A stretch of DNA of 64,000 nt from Burhinus oedicnemus (Eukaryota; Chordata; Aves; Charadriiformes; Burhinidae), in assembly GCA_008921705.1 (NCBI GenBank), contig VFFE01007127.1, forward strand, positions 317,550 to 381,549, written 5' to 3'. The position numbers and the translations under genes were made by a program. Each line of letters starts with the position of its first letter. Positions within the stretch are counted from its first letter, which is position 1. This document shows, in pieces, positions 49,031-59,382 of this stretch. The notes beneath the pieces are model-generated. The model had not been told where the DNA came from, searched no databases, and saw only the letters and a list, made by a program, of their open reading frames with translations.

Positions 49031-49747
49031 CAAGCTGGGCAGAGAATGGATGGAGAGTAGCCCCGACGAGAGGGACTTGGGGGTGTTGGTGGATGAGAAG
49101 CTCAACATGAGCCGGCAATGGGGCTCACAGCCCAGAAAGCCACCCGCATCCTGGGCTGCATCCCCAGCAGCGTGGCCAGCAGGGCGAGGGAGGGGATTCT
49201 GCCCCTCTGCTCCGCTCTGGGGAGACCCCCCTGCAGTGCTGCCTCCAGCTCTGGGGCCCCCAACAGCAGAAGGACATGGACCTGTTGGAGCCGGTCCAGA
49301 GGAGGCCACCAAGATGATCAGAGGGTTAGAGCACATCTGCTGTGAGGACAGGCTGAGAGAGTTGGGGTTGTTCAGCCTGGAGGAGAGAAGGCTCCGGGGA
49401 GACCTTAGAGCCCCTTCCAGTCCCTAAAGGGGCTACAGAAAAGCTGGGGAGGGACTCTGGATCAGGGAGTGGAGCCACAGGATGAGGGGTGACAGTTTTA
49501 AACTGGAAGAGGGAAGATTTAGATTAGATCTCAGGAAAAAATTTTTCACTCTGAGGGTGGTGAGACACTGGCCCAGGTTGCCCAGAGAAGCTGTGGCTGC
49601 CCCATCCCTGGAGGTGTTCAAGGCCAGGTTGGACGGGGCTTTGAGCAATCAGGTCTAGTGGGAGGTGTCCCTGTCCATGGCAGGGGACTGGAACCAGACG
49701 ATCTTTAAGGTCCCTTCCAACCCAAACCATTCTATGGTTCTGTGATT
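49031..49747 (+). mobile_element. CR1 LINE, 0.7-kb 3' portion
   Basis: A plus-strand CR1 begins near CAAGCTGGGCAGAGAATGG. It encodes remnants of ORF2 in shifting frames, including [16 protein letters not shown] near 49077-49125. It continues through the same C-terminal and 3' UTR blocks as the copy at 32688 and ends in CATTCTATGGTTCTGTGATT. Frameshifts and small deletions (for example near 49425-49450) break the frame. It is inserted in AT-rich sequence. Confidence 0.97.
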
Positions 49748-50404
49748 ATAATATTATATATGATAATAAAATTTTCCTGTTATGGCATGAACAACACCCC
49801 ACAGACAAAAACCCATTACAACCTCATCTAGGTCCCAAGAAGTTCATAGTCTCATTCCAGCACCTGTTGCACAAAAGTTCACATACAAAACCCAGATCTA
49901 CTGCTGCTCTCGGGAGGCAGCTGAGGATGGTTCTCTGAGGAACCTGCCTGATTTTGCAGACTGCCAGCACTGCCTCTTGTGCAATGCTGCCAGCACCAAG
50001 TGGAGATCAAATGGAAATGACCAAAGCATCAGGAAAACAGACATTTTGGGCATATTCAAACTTCAGATCTGTGCCCTCACCCTTTTCTCCTAGTCCTGGC
50101 CCAGGTGTGAGAATCATTAGAAAAAGAGCAATGGTTGCATTTGTCTGATGCATGGAAAAATACAGACTTACAAATGATTAATACAACAGTTTGCTCTAGC
50201 AACACGTTCAAACGATTTTTGTTTATTTCTGTCACCATCTGCAGATGACAAGACTGTTCCCATTTCTCTTTCAGCCACTTCCCTCCCAGGGGAGCTTTGG
50301 GAAGTTTTTATAAACGCTGCACGGACACTCACTCCAAACAAAAGGCTAGTGGTTCTCCAACTCAGACCATCCAAAAGCCCTCAGATAGCAACAATTTGGA
50401 CTTC
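49748..50404. other. Unique non-coding sequence
   Basis: Nothing recognised between two CR1 copies of the same orientation. Confidence 0.5.
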
Positions 50405-50536
50405 GAAGTGTTCAAGGGCAAGTTGGACGGGGCTTTGAGCAACCTGGTCTAGTGGAAGCTGTCCCTGCCCATGGAATTGGGGTTGGAGCTAGGTTATCTT
50501 TAAGGTCCCTTCCAACTCTAACCATTCTATGATTCT
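50405..50536 (+). mobile_element. CR1 LINE, 3' fragment
   Basis: It starts within the ORF2 C-terminus (GAAGTGTTCAAGGGCAAGTT) and runs through GGGGCTTTGAGCAACCTGG and ATCTTTAAGGTCCCTTCC to TTCTATGATTCT. It is 5'-truncated to about 130 bp. Confidence 0.95.
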
Positions 50537-50580
50537 TTCTCCTTCAGGCTTGATTTTTTTTTCTCCTTCAGGCTTGATTT
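50536..50580 (+). repeat. 24-bp-period tandem duplication next to a CR1 3' end
   Basis: Two identical 21-bp copies (starting TTTCTCCTTCAGGCTTGATT) at 50536-50556 and 50560-50580 are separated by TTT. The first copy begins exactly where the CR1 octamer tail stops. Confidence 0.92.
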
Positions 50581-52145
50581 GAAGCACGGGCAGTGGTGTC
50601 AAAGCCCTGCACGGCCTGCCTTTGAGCCCTGGGGCTTTGTGCTGACCATGCAAAGCCCAAGGGTCTGGCAGGAACCCTCTGCGCTGCTGGCTGCGGCGAT
50701 TCCCATCCTCGGCAGTGGTGTCCCAAGCACAGCCTGGGATGCCCTTGCTCCTAACTCAAAAGTATGTCGCAATTTCTCAAATATTATGTTTAATTACAAC
50801 ACATTTTTCAGCAGAGGTAGTTTTATATACATATATATGGTCACACACACAGGCATGCACATGTGTGTATATATAGCTGTGCATACACATGTATATGTAT
50901 ATAATGTATGTTATTCTGTGAAACAGCACGCAGCAGGTGGCTGGTTCACGATCAAGGCCACCACACCACGCCTGCTGCCCCCAGCCCACGTGCAAAGGCT
51001 GGGCTGCCATACCCAGAAACAATGAGCTATTTTGAGTGCCAAGCTTCGCTTTCCTTTCATCTGCCTTTTGGGCTTCTCAGATTCACATTTTTGAGACTTT
51101 TTGTGAAACATAAATACGTATTTTTTGCAGCCAGTCTGACCACGAGCACACAGAGCCCGGCTGGGCTTTTGCTGGGATCAGTTAGGTATTTGTCACCTAA
51201 TCAAATGACATGCTTTCATCTGAGGTTGCATCTTCCCAACCAGTATAAATTGATTTATGTCTGCACATCTGACATGGGCAGAGGCCAGCCTCACTCCCTG
51301 CCCCGGGCAATTTGATCTCGACTCCTCCTTCGGGGCAGCATCAGCTTTTAACGTGGCTGCAAATCTATGGGGGGGAAAAAGGTATTTATTACAAAAATGC
51401 TCACAGATGCAAGATATCGTGGGGCTGTTTATGTACAAGCATTGCTAGTCGATGGCACTACAGCTCACAGGACAGGAGGGATAGAGGAAGACAACTGCAT
51501 CATCTCCTGTGAGGCCAGGTAAAATCTTTAGTTGCAAGACAGAGCATCTGAGTACCCCATAATGGCTTGTCATCTGCTGGACATCAGACTACAGGATCTA
51601 GTGGCCCTCAATGATAGCTTGAAACTCAGCCTGTCACTGAACGGCTTCTCTCCTCCCTAACCTGTACCTCCTTCTCCATCATCATAGGGCACCACAAGAA
51701 TGCATGGTCTGGCCCCAGGTCTCCTGTAGAACCTTGTTTCTCCTCTTGGACCCTCTTCTTCACACCCTCAGACAGCTACCCAGTGTGTGAAAAAGTGAAT
51801 GAGAACACCAACACGCTCATTAAATTGCATTTTGCTCCCATTCTGCAAAAGTGATGACTGGCAGCACATATGCAAGTCAAGACAATCAGCCATCTATGTC
51901 TTCCAGCAATATCACCTTCCTGTCCAAATCATCACTAAACTGATTTCCTATTGCAATCAAAGATGCTGCCAGTGAGTATTAATGTAGACTCCAGAAGGTT
52001 TCAGGTATTTTAGAGGCTAGAGTTGGTCTGATGACTGTACTCCGACTCAGTACATTTTTCTATAGTCATTTAAAGCAAGACTTTACCCATCTTGGTTTCC
52101 TTTCCAACCCTCAGCCTCCTTAACTATTCATTTCCTAGAATAGAG
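50581..52145. other. Unique non-coding sequence
   Basis: No gene recognised. It contains the dinucleotide-rich stretch listed separately. Confidence 0.5.
50816..50911 (+). repeat. Imperfect TA/CA/TG dinucleotide stretch
   Basis: Alternating purine-pyrimidine sequence with TATATA, CACACACA, TGTGTG and CATGCACATG blocks over about 95 bp. Such alternation is the class that can form Z-DNA; that is inference only. Confidence 0.75.
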
Positions 52146-52322
52146 TAATAGAATCATTTAGGTTGCAAAAGACCTTTAAGATCCTCGAGTCCAACCATAA
52201 ACCTAGCACTGCCAAGTCCACCACTAAACCACGTCCCTAAATGCCACATCTCCATGTCTTTTAAATACCTCCAGGGACGGTGGCTCAACCACTTCCCTGG
52301 GCAGCCTGTTCCAACGCTTGAG
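52146..52322 (-). mobile_element. CR1 LINE, 3' fragment (older subfamily)
   Basis: In reverse orientation: TAATAGAATCATTTAGGTTG, then TCCAACCATAAACC and CCACCACTAAACCACGTCCC. It continues into coding sequence whose minus strand gives the CR1 C-terminal block with CCAGGGAAGTGGTTGAGCC. It is the same subfamily as the copy at 39128 but about 70 bp longer. Confidence 0.95.
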
Positions 52323-54946
52323 ATGTTTCATATTATATTCATGCATTTCAGCTGAGTTTAGTGATGTCCCAGAGTTTGGGGCAGAAATACGACCCTCAAA
52401 TTCCTGAATTTGAGAAGGATTTAATTCTTTCCCGTGTTAAAAATACCTTGAACTGGAAACCCATCTTCCTCGTGTGCTAATGAGACTACTTGCAACTCCT
52501 TCTTGGCTAAGACTCCTTCCAGTTTAACATTTTCTGCCAAACGAGCTCTCTTCTGACAGCTACTAATTTAGAACTGTTTTGTCTTAACTCGCATTTCTAC
52601 TCAACTGACCTCATGGGCTTCTTTCTTAGTAATTCCACAGAAAATGTGCTCAGTGCGCAATTCCCAAGTTTGCTTTTTTTGTTTATTTATTTATTTTTAA
52701 CTTCTCAGTGCTACAGTCTGGAACATGAAAATTATTCCTGGGCTTTTTTTGCTATGTCTATTATCCAGAGTGTCATCACTGCAAATACTTTGCCAATGGA
52801 AATTTCGCTCGTAATTGGGATCAAAATACAGGAAAAAAAAAAAAAAAAGAAAGGAAGAAGATCTGTTTGCTCTCCCACAGGTGCCCTGCAATGACACCAG
52901 GAATGGGTGTGCACCAAAAAAGTGAGAAATAATTGTTGTTCATAGCTTTCAATAGACATATATTATAAATACATTGCACAATACAACGTATTAATTACAT
53001 TTTTAGGTCTAGCCTTGCCAAGACATTCAGATTACATTGCACAGATCTGAGACCAACTACAGTACAGAGACCTTCTGACCTGGACCTCGCCCAGCTGTGT
53101 TCCTAAATAAAATATCCTTATCTAGCAAAATTTAGGAAGGATCAAGTCTGGGATACCTGTGGGTAGGCTGTTCAGCCCTTCTCTGTCCAGAACACCTGAA
53201 AAATACCTGAAAGAGCAACGCATGTCTTGCGGTGATGTGTCACCTTGGGTTTGGGTTCCTTTGTCCTGTAAGGGAGAGCTTTGGCTAAACCAGAGCTGGA
53301 ACCTGACTGTAAAAGGGGGAAAATAATCCCCAGTTTTTAATAATGACGTATACCTGATGTTCGTAAGGAACTTCAAAAGATGTTATGTGTCACAGATATC
53401 ACAGCTCTAATTTCTCTTAGGTCCATATACCATCAACTTTGGATTAACAAAACTGTTGCAGATGTTTTATTCCAGATGAGCACAGAAGTATTGTGCTCAA
53501 ACAGTTAAAGCCAGGTAGAGAGACTGTCAGACGTTACGTAATTACAGTCACTCTTGTTAAACTACATGGTGTCTGACTTACCAAATTCAAACTTTTTTTT
53601 TTTTTAGAGAGAAACCGGGGTCAATTGACCAGTGCGTATTTTCTTGCTGCTCTCTTTGTGCATCCAGACCCTGTGGCTCAGTCTTACCATGGAGAAGCCT
53701 TCAAGTCAGAGCACAGCCTCCGGAGAAAAGTATTTTAGTGCCCGACTATTATAGTACCCCAGGTATGTTAGAATGTCCCTGTGGTTTTGCGACCTCAGCA
53801 AAGATCATATTCTAAATTGTGCATCCTGGCATGCTAGTTAGGAAATTTAAGGCATAAATGTTTGGAAGATGCTCAGCTGGGAGCTACGGAACCTTATGCA
53901 GCAGGATTAAGTGGAGGAAATAACCAACCATTGATAAACAGATTATTTAGATCCTAGAAAAAAAAAATCCTCAACTCCTTTTAAAATACACATGCAAACA
54001 GTGCCTGGCATAGTTCATCAACACATCATGGCTTGTCAACTTTCTGCATCGAAGCAAGATGCTGTGGGCATGGTTTGAAACATCACTTCTTTCTCAAACC
54101 CCAAACCAACCAGGATCTCCCAGGACAACCCAGGAGCCAGCCCAGGGAGTTTTGATACCTGTGAAGACTGGTCTCTATCTTGCACTTCCCGAGAGAAATA
54201 AGTTCTCCATTTAACAGAGTAATTTGGTTAAACGGCTCCATATTTTAATATTGCTATTTAAATACAGTAACTAGAGCCTTCGTTTTTATGGATGTCAGGA
54301 GAAACATAAGTTACAACTTATAGGCAAACCACAGAGGAAGTATTTTAATTTCCAACATGCAGCGTTTCTCCTAACCTGAAATAACGACTTTAGCTTGTTT
54401 GCGCTCCCAGAAGCCATGAAGTCTGCAGGGCTCCGAGACATTAATTTACCAGGAGGTGTGAGGGAAGTAACACAGCGTACCCTCTGTATCTGCTACATCT
54501 CTGAAATTAAGATGATCTCCTCTAGGAAAGGTGTTTTAATGATCTCTCCATTTTTTATTAATGAACTTTAGGACTGTCTCTTTATGCTGTATTTCAGTTT
54601 TCTGAAATCAGATTACTAAGCAATGTCAAGCACCATAAAATATGCTCGTATTCTCAAGAGCAAAGCGCGGTGTTATGAGGTTCTCCATCAAGTTTCTCCA
54701 ATTAACAAGCAAAACAATCTTAGCCATTAAGAAAAAAACATAGCCCTGAAAACACAGGCTAGTGCCTGCAGCTCAGGCTGGTTTCTCTCCAGCTCTCATG
54801 CCATCAACCACAAACATGCTCAGCCCTGCTTAGCAATTTGCCAGTGCACAAGCCTAAAACTAACCCAGCTCTTCCTTGTGCCGTCTCTGCAGTTCAGCAA
54901 CATGAACATTAGCCCACGGAATACCAATGTCTCATCCATAAGGTGC
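52323..54946. other. Unique non-coding sequence
   Basis: An A16 run lies at 52833-52848 and a T run at 53594-53605. No transposon or gene recognised. Confidence 0.5.
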
Positions 54947-55089
54947 TGGGTTTGGGTTGTTTTTGGGGGGTTTTTGATTTTATTTGGGAGAGGGGGGGTT
55001 GTTTTTTTGTTTGTTTTTGTTTGGTTGGTTGGTTTTTGTTGTTGGGGGTTTTTTTGTTTGTTTGCTTTTGTGTTTGGGTTTTTTTTTTA
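54947..55089 (+). repeat. T/G-rich low-complexity tract
   Basis: About 140 bp composed almost entirely of T and G on plus, with GGGGGG, TTTGTTTG and GGTTGGTTGG blocks. The plus-strand reading frame across it (54878-55108) is only a translation of this low-complexity sequence. Confidence 0.92.
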
Positions 55090-55196
55090 CACTAGTGCCA
55101 CAGTTTAGAGAAGTTGCATTGGGAAGCCAAAGACAAATGGAGTCTTTGCTCATCGCCATTTAGTTACTGGTAACCCTCCATCCTGTCTCGTTCAAG

Positions 55197-55283
55197 TTTG
55201 GTTGGTTTTGGGTTTTTTTTTGGTTTTTTTGTTTGTTTGTTTGTTTTGGGTTTTTTGGGGGTTTTTTTTGGAGGGGAGGGGGG
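55197..55283 (+). repeat. T/G-rich low-complexity tract
   Basis: A second T/G tract in the same orientation, about 110 bp after the first, ending in a G-rich GGAGGGGAGGGGGG. Confidence 0.92.
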
Positions 55284-57689
55284 AATATAATAGCTATTGG
55301 ATGCTGATTTGATCAGCAGAGTCTGGTGCTCCTCAGTTCTCACCCTCCCAGGAACCAGGATCGCTGCTAAATGGCCCCACGGTGAACATGTCCAGGGAAA
55401 ATACACATTTCTATGCAATGAGGGCTCTTAGGGACACACTTGCTCTTCTAGACCAGAGATAAGGCACATTAATTGGGGGGTACACACAGGACTTCTCTCA
55501 GGCTATCTGGTACCTTTCACCAACACTTAAAATAATAAATTCCAGAGTTTGATGAATGTCACAGCTACTGTTTGATTTCCCCCACCCTAACCATTCAGGT
55601 CTTAATTATACTCTGGCAGTTCGTCACCACCAAAACAGCAGTAACAAAGATGCAAAGAGCACATAAACATGGGTCTACCTATAAAAATGAAAACGCAAAT
55701 TGTGTTGCCTTGTAATGACTCCAGGCAGAAGTGATGTGAAAAGGAGAGAAAAAGAGCCCAGCCATGCTCAGCTGCACAGTGACTTTGCTGGCCTTTCACC
55801 TGGGGAAATTTCAGTTTAATTTTCACTTACAGCCCAGGCAGGATGTAATTCGGTTTCCTTCTGCTCCCCACTGGACCTTTTTTCCCCTCCATATCACAAA
55901 GCATACATTCATGTAGCCATTAATACAATTCAAATCCTCAGAAACGCCACATAAAAGAAAAGGTCAGGATAGTCTAACATCTGCATTAACAGTGTTTTAT
56001 GAGGTGCAGAAGAACCATCCCAGAATTGTTCTGTTTGGGCCAGTTCAGTGGTCTGGCAAAAGCACAAGGGCTCCTGGCAGATGGCTTTATTTTAATGTAG
56101 ATGGGAACAGCTTCAGAGCCCGCCACTGCAGTACATCCAAATATTCACAGAAACCAGTATTCTAGCCGTGCCCAAGATTAAATTTTCGAAGGGGCAGGAC
56201 CCAGGCTACAGTAAGGAAATGTGGTTTTCTATTCTCCGCCGTACAAGGCGCAAGAAAGGACTAAATCTGCACTTAATTTAACCCCCTAAATAAAGAAAGA
56301 AAACCAACCCAGCATCTTTTGACCTTCCCTTTCCAAAGCTCTGCAGCAGCCAGAGGGAAGATATCTCGGGGGCAGAGAGGAACCAGCTGCAGCTGCCAAC
56401 AGCAAGATGAAAGAACGGCAGGGAAGGCTTTCCCGCACGCCCAAGAAGGAGGTGGCACAGGGAAGCCCCACTGCCGGGTGGCTGCTGCAGACGGCTGGGA
56501 TGGAGGCGAGGTTTGTCCCGCTCTCGAGATGGAGGTGGATGTAGCACAGCAAGAACTGCTCCTGCTGGAGGCCAGCACACGCTGGGTGCGACATCTCCTC
56601 TCGTGTTCTTGCAACAATAGGAATTTTCTGCCTGTGGTATCCCGGCACCTTCCACCCGCAAGCTTCTCCAAGTGCCCATTGGATCAGGAGCGGGAGCACT
56701 GGAGCTGGAACACCACACTGGGGCCAGACCCATCCTGCTGCCAGGACTTCAAGGAGGCATCTCTCCACCATGCTGCAGTTTCTGGTTCACCCACCCGAAG
56801 TATTTGCAATTCAGCAGAGCAGTACTGAGGTCCTGCTGATCTGCGTTTTCACCACCTCTGAAAGCAGCAGTTGTCCAGAACTGGTTATTAAAGGATCATG
56901 GGTTGGCGAGATGCTCTAGCAACAGCTTCTTGCCTCCAAGTCTCTAAAAAAAGGGTACCATCAGACTTGCATCGCCATTATTAAGGGTAAAGAAGGATGG
57001 GAAAGCAGATCAGCCTTCAGCGTGACTGCAGAATGTTTCATCTTGTCTTGCAGAAGAGCTGTCTAGGTGCAGGCTGGAGCAGCATCCTCACCGTGCGTGA
57101 TTCTGCTCTGGCCTTGCAACTGCCTTCAGGAATTTTTCCTGAGAGGTTTCCCTTATCTACACTGGTGATGTCGCCTTCCTGCTAACTCTCCCACACCAAG
57201 ACAATCCAAACTTCATAAAGCTGTTGGAGCCAAGGTTGGGGACAAGCTTTGCGTCCACCCCCAGCACTGCCAGCAGCACAGGGCATGAAAGACAGGGGAG
57301 AGAGACGGGGCATCCCACGGCTGGAGCCCAGGAGGCTGAACTCGCATGAGAGCCCAGAAACCTGGCATAGAGACAATAACTACCTCCCTGATGAAGTCCC
57401 AGGAAGGATTTATGAAGGACTTAATAAAATTACTGCATTCGATAGTCATCTCTGGATTGTCACAAATACACCTCCATGATGTACCCAAGTGGCCTTTAAT
57501 TATTTTAAGTTCAGCAAAGTGTGGGGCTTCTACCACATCAGACACATGGGTATCTCACCTAAAATGCTGAAATCTGGGGGAAAAGAGGAACAGAAACTCT
57601 GTGCTGGCTAGCAAGGGCAGATTTCAAACCTGGAATTCTCCTTTACCTACAGGCTGGCTACAAAGTCCAGTCTCCTCGGAAATGCAGAA
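55284..57689. other. Unique non-coding sequence
   Basis: Overlapping frames of 130-170 codons occur on both strands around 56270-56830. Because several frames are open at once in GC-richer DNA, I read them as chance. No transposon recognised. Confidence 0.45.
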
Positions 57690-58572
57690 ATTAATTATCT
57701 GCATTGCAAGAACCCATATTATTATATTTGTTTACCTTATTCTCTGGTCTTGTGTGACTGTTATACTTTGTTAGCATAACACAAGTATTTTGTAATGCAG
57801 AACTGAAATTTAGGCAAGAATTACCTTCCCTGCCCTTTAATTTATACCAAACTCGGAGTAGATTTAATTAACACAACAATTTTGAGCATAATTTAAAACC
57901 ACAAGAAACTTTAATTTCAAAAATTGATTTTTATCTAGTTCTAGCTATTTTCTTGAAGACAGTCTGATGCTTGTTAACTGGTGTAGCAATCAGTATATAG
58001 TAATTTAGCCTTCATGTTAAATTCGGTACTCTTTTGCTACCTAGAGAACACAAAATATTCTCTAAGTGTTGTCAAGCAATTATAACCCAGATTCTCTTAG
58101 TCAGAAGCTATATTTGAAGTCCTAATTTATTTTATAGGCTTTATTATTCTAGGAAATACAGAATGGCATATTTATTATTTAATAATTTTTTTTCCAAGTT
58201 GTCTTTGAGTTGAAATTGGAATTCAGCCGAAATTATATAAAACCAGCATTTTTGTTCACTTGTCATTTTCATAAATCAAATTAAAACATGCTGGGAAAGA
58301 CAGAAATAATGAATTATCAAAGAATATTTTGCATATAAAACTAAGCACCTCCTACAAGAGCTGTATTAACAGTAGTTAGGAAGCTGACTCTTTCAGGTTA
58401 ACATGTGATTTTTCAAATACATTTATGTGCCCTGAGATGCGCATAAAGTACCTAACAGGAGTTCTTAAAGTACCTAAAAGAAGTAAATAGTGAAGTAGCA
58501 CTGAAAGGAGGAGTTAAGTTTCCAGCCTCCGCAGGTATTTTGGGATTTTCAAAGACTTTCAGGTAATGAAAA
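57690..58572. other. AT-rich repeat-free block
   Basis: Roughly 0.75 kb (57690-58430) of AT-rich sequence with many TTAATTA/TAATTT-type words, no long open frame and no simple repeat. It directly precedes the LTR insertion. It could be conserved non-coding sequence. Confidence 0.35.
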
Positions 58573-58577
58573 GGCTT
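58573..58577 (+). other. Left target-site duplication GGCTT
   Basis: It matches the five bases immediately after the LTR (59378-59382). Confidence 0.7.
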
Positions 58578-59377
58578 TGAATGTCTGACTCCAAGACTTG
58601 GGAGGCAGCAGAGTCCGTCCTTCCCTGTGTGGTCTCAACTGCAGACTGGAACACTGACAGGTGCTCCCCCCTCTCCAGGAACCACCTGACCTTTATCTCC
58701 CATAACCCTGCCCAAGTGACAGCCACCCATGCTGGTCACAACGGGTGCACACAGTCATGATAGTTTCAGGGAGACAGATAACACCAGAGTAGCCATGGGC
58801 TAACTTGAGCAGTGCTGGTTCTGTGGTCAAGATGCAGATATGACTACAGGTCAATCATCTCACCCCCATAAACAGCAAACAGCCCTTGGAGCTCTCCTGC
58901 ACAGCAGCAGCTGCACACCAGGATCTCTCCTGGAGTAGGGACACCCTCCAGGTGACTCCTTGAGGTTCAGAGATTCCTTACTGCAACAGATGCTCGGTCA
59001 GTGACTAACAGCATGCTGAACCGTGAAATCTTAGCCAAGAGACAGAAAGGCTCTATTGCGCACATATAATCCTTTAGACATCAACCACTGACCAAGTCTG
59101 GGGCCAGGACTGGATCCAGCCACACCCAGACTCCTCTTCACAGAAGGAGTTAGGAAGCCAGGGGTCCTTTCTGAAACCTCGACTCAATGGGAAGGTCTCC
59201 CTGACAGCTCTGTCTGACCCTGTCCTCTGTGCAGTGAATAACCAAGTGTGCCTTGCCATCTCAAATTTTATTAAAACGGTCACATTCACCATCAAACTTT
59301 GTTAAATCCCTGTTTTATGTCAATAAAGGTATTGCTGCTTCTCTCTACAAGTGAAGTGCATCGCTCCTTCCGTGACA
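58578..59377 (+). mobile_element. Solo LTR of an endogenous retrovirus
   Basis: An 800-bp element starts TGAATGTCTG and ends TTCCGTGACA, so it has TG...CA termini, and it is flanked by GGCTT on both sides. Near its 3' end a polyadenylation hexamer (59322-59327) is followed by about 50 bp, the expected R-U5 layout of a plus-strand LTR. No gag, pol or env lies beside it, so it is a solo LTR left by recombination between the two LTRs. The 5-bp duplication fits an ERVL-type or related integrase; the family name is not certain. A minus-strand frame (59295-59074) inside it is a shadow. Confidence 0.85.
59322..59327 (+). promoter_or_regulatory. LTR polyadenylation signal AATAAA
   Basis: A canonical hexamer 50 bp before the LTR end, where retroviral LTRs normally carry it. 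Confidence 0.75.
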
Positions 59378-59382
59378 GGCTT
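59378..59382 (+). other. Right target-site duplication GGCTT
   Basis: A direct copy of 58573-58577. Confidence 0.7.

Noticed and set aside
54878..55108. Phe/Val/Gly-rich hydrophobic frame resembling a membrane protein
   Set aside because: It is a direct translation of the T/G low-complexity tract.
56270..56830. Four overlapping frames of 130-170 codons on both strands
   Set aside because: Simultaneous openness in several frames of GC-richer DNA is expected by chance; none resembles a known protein.
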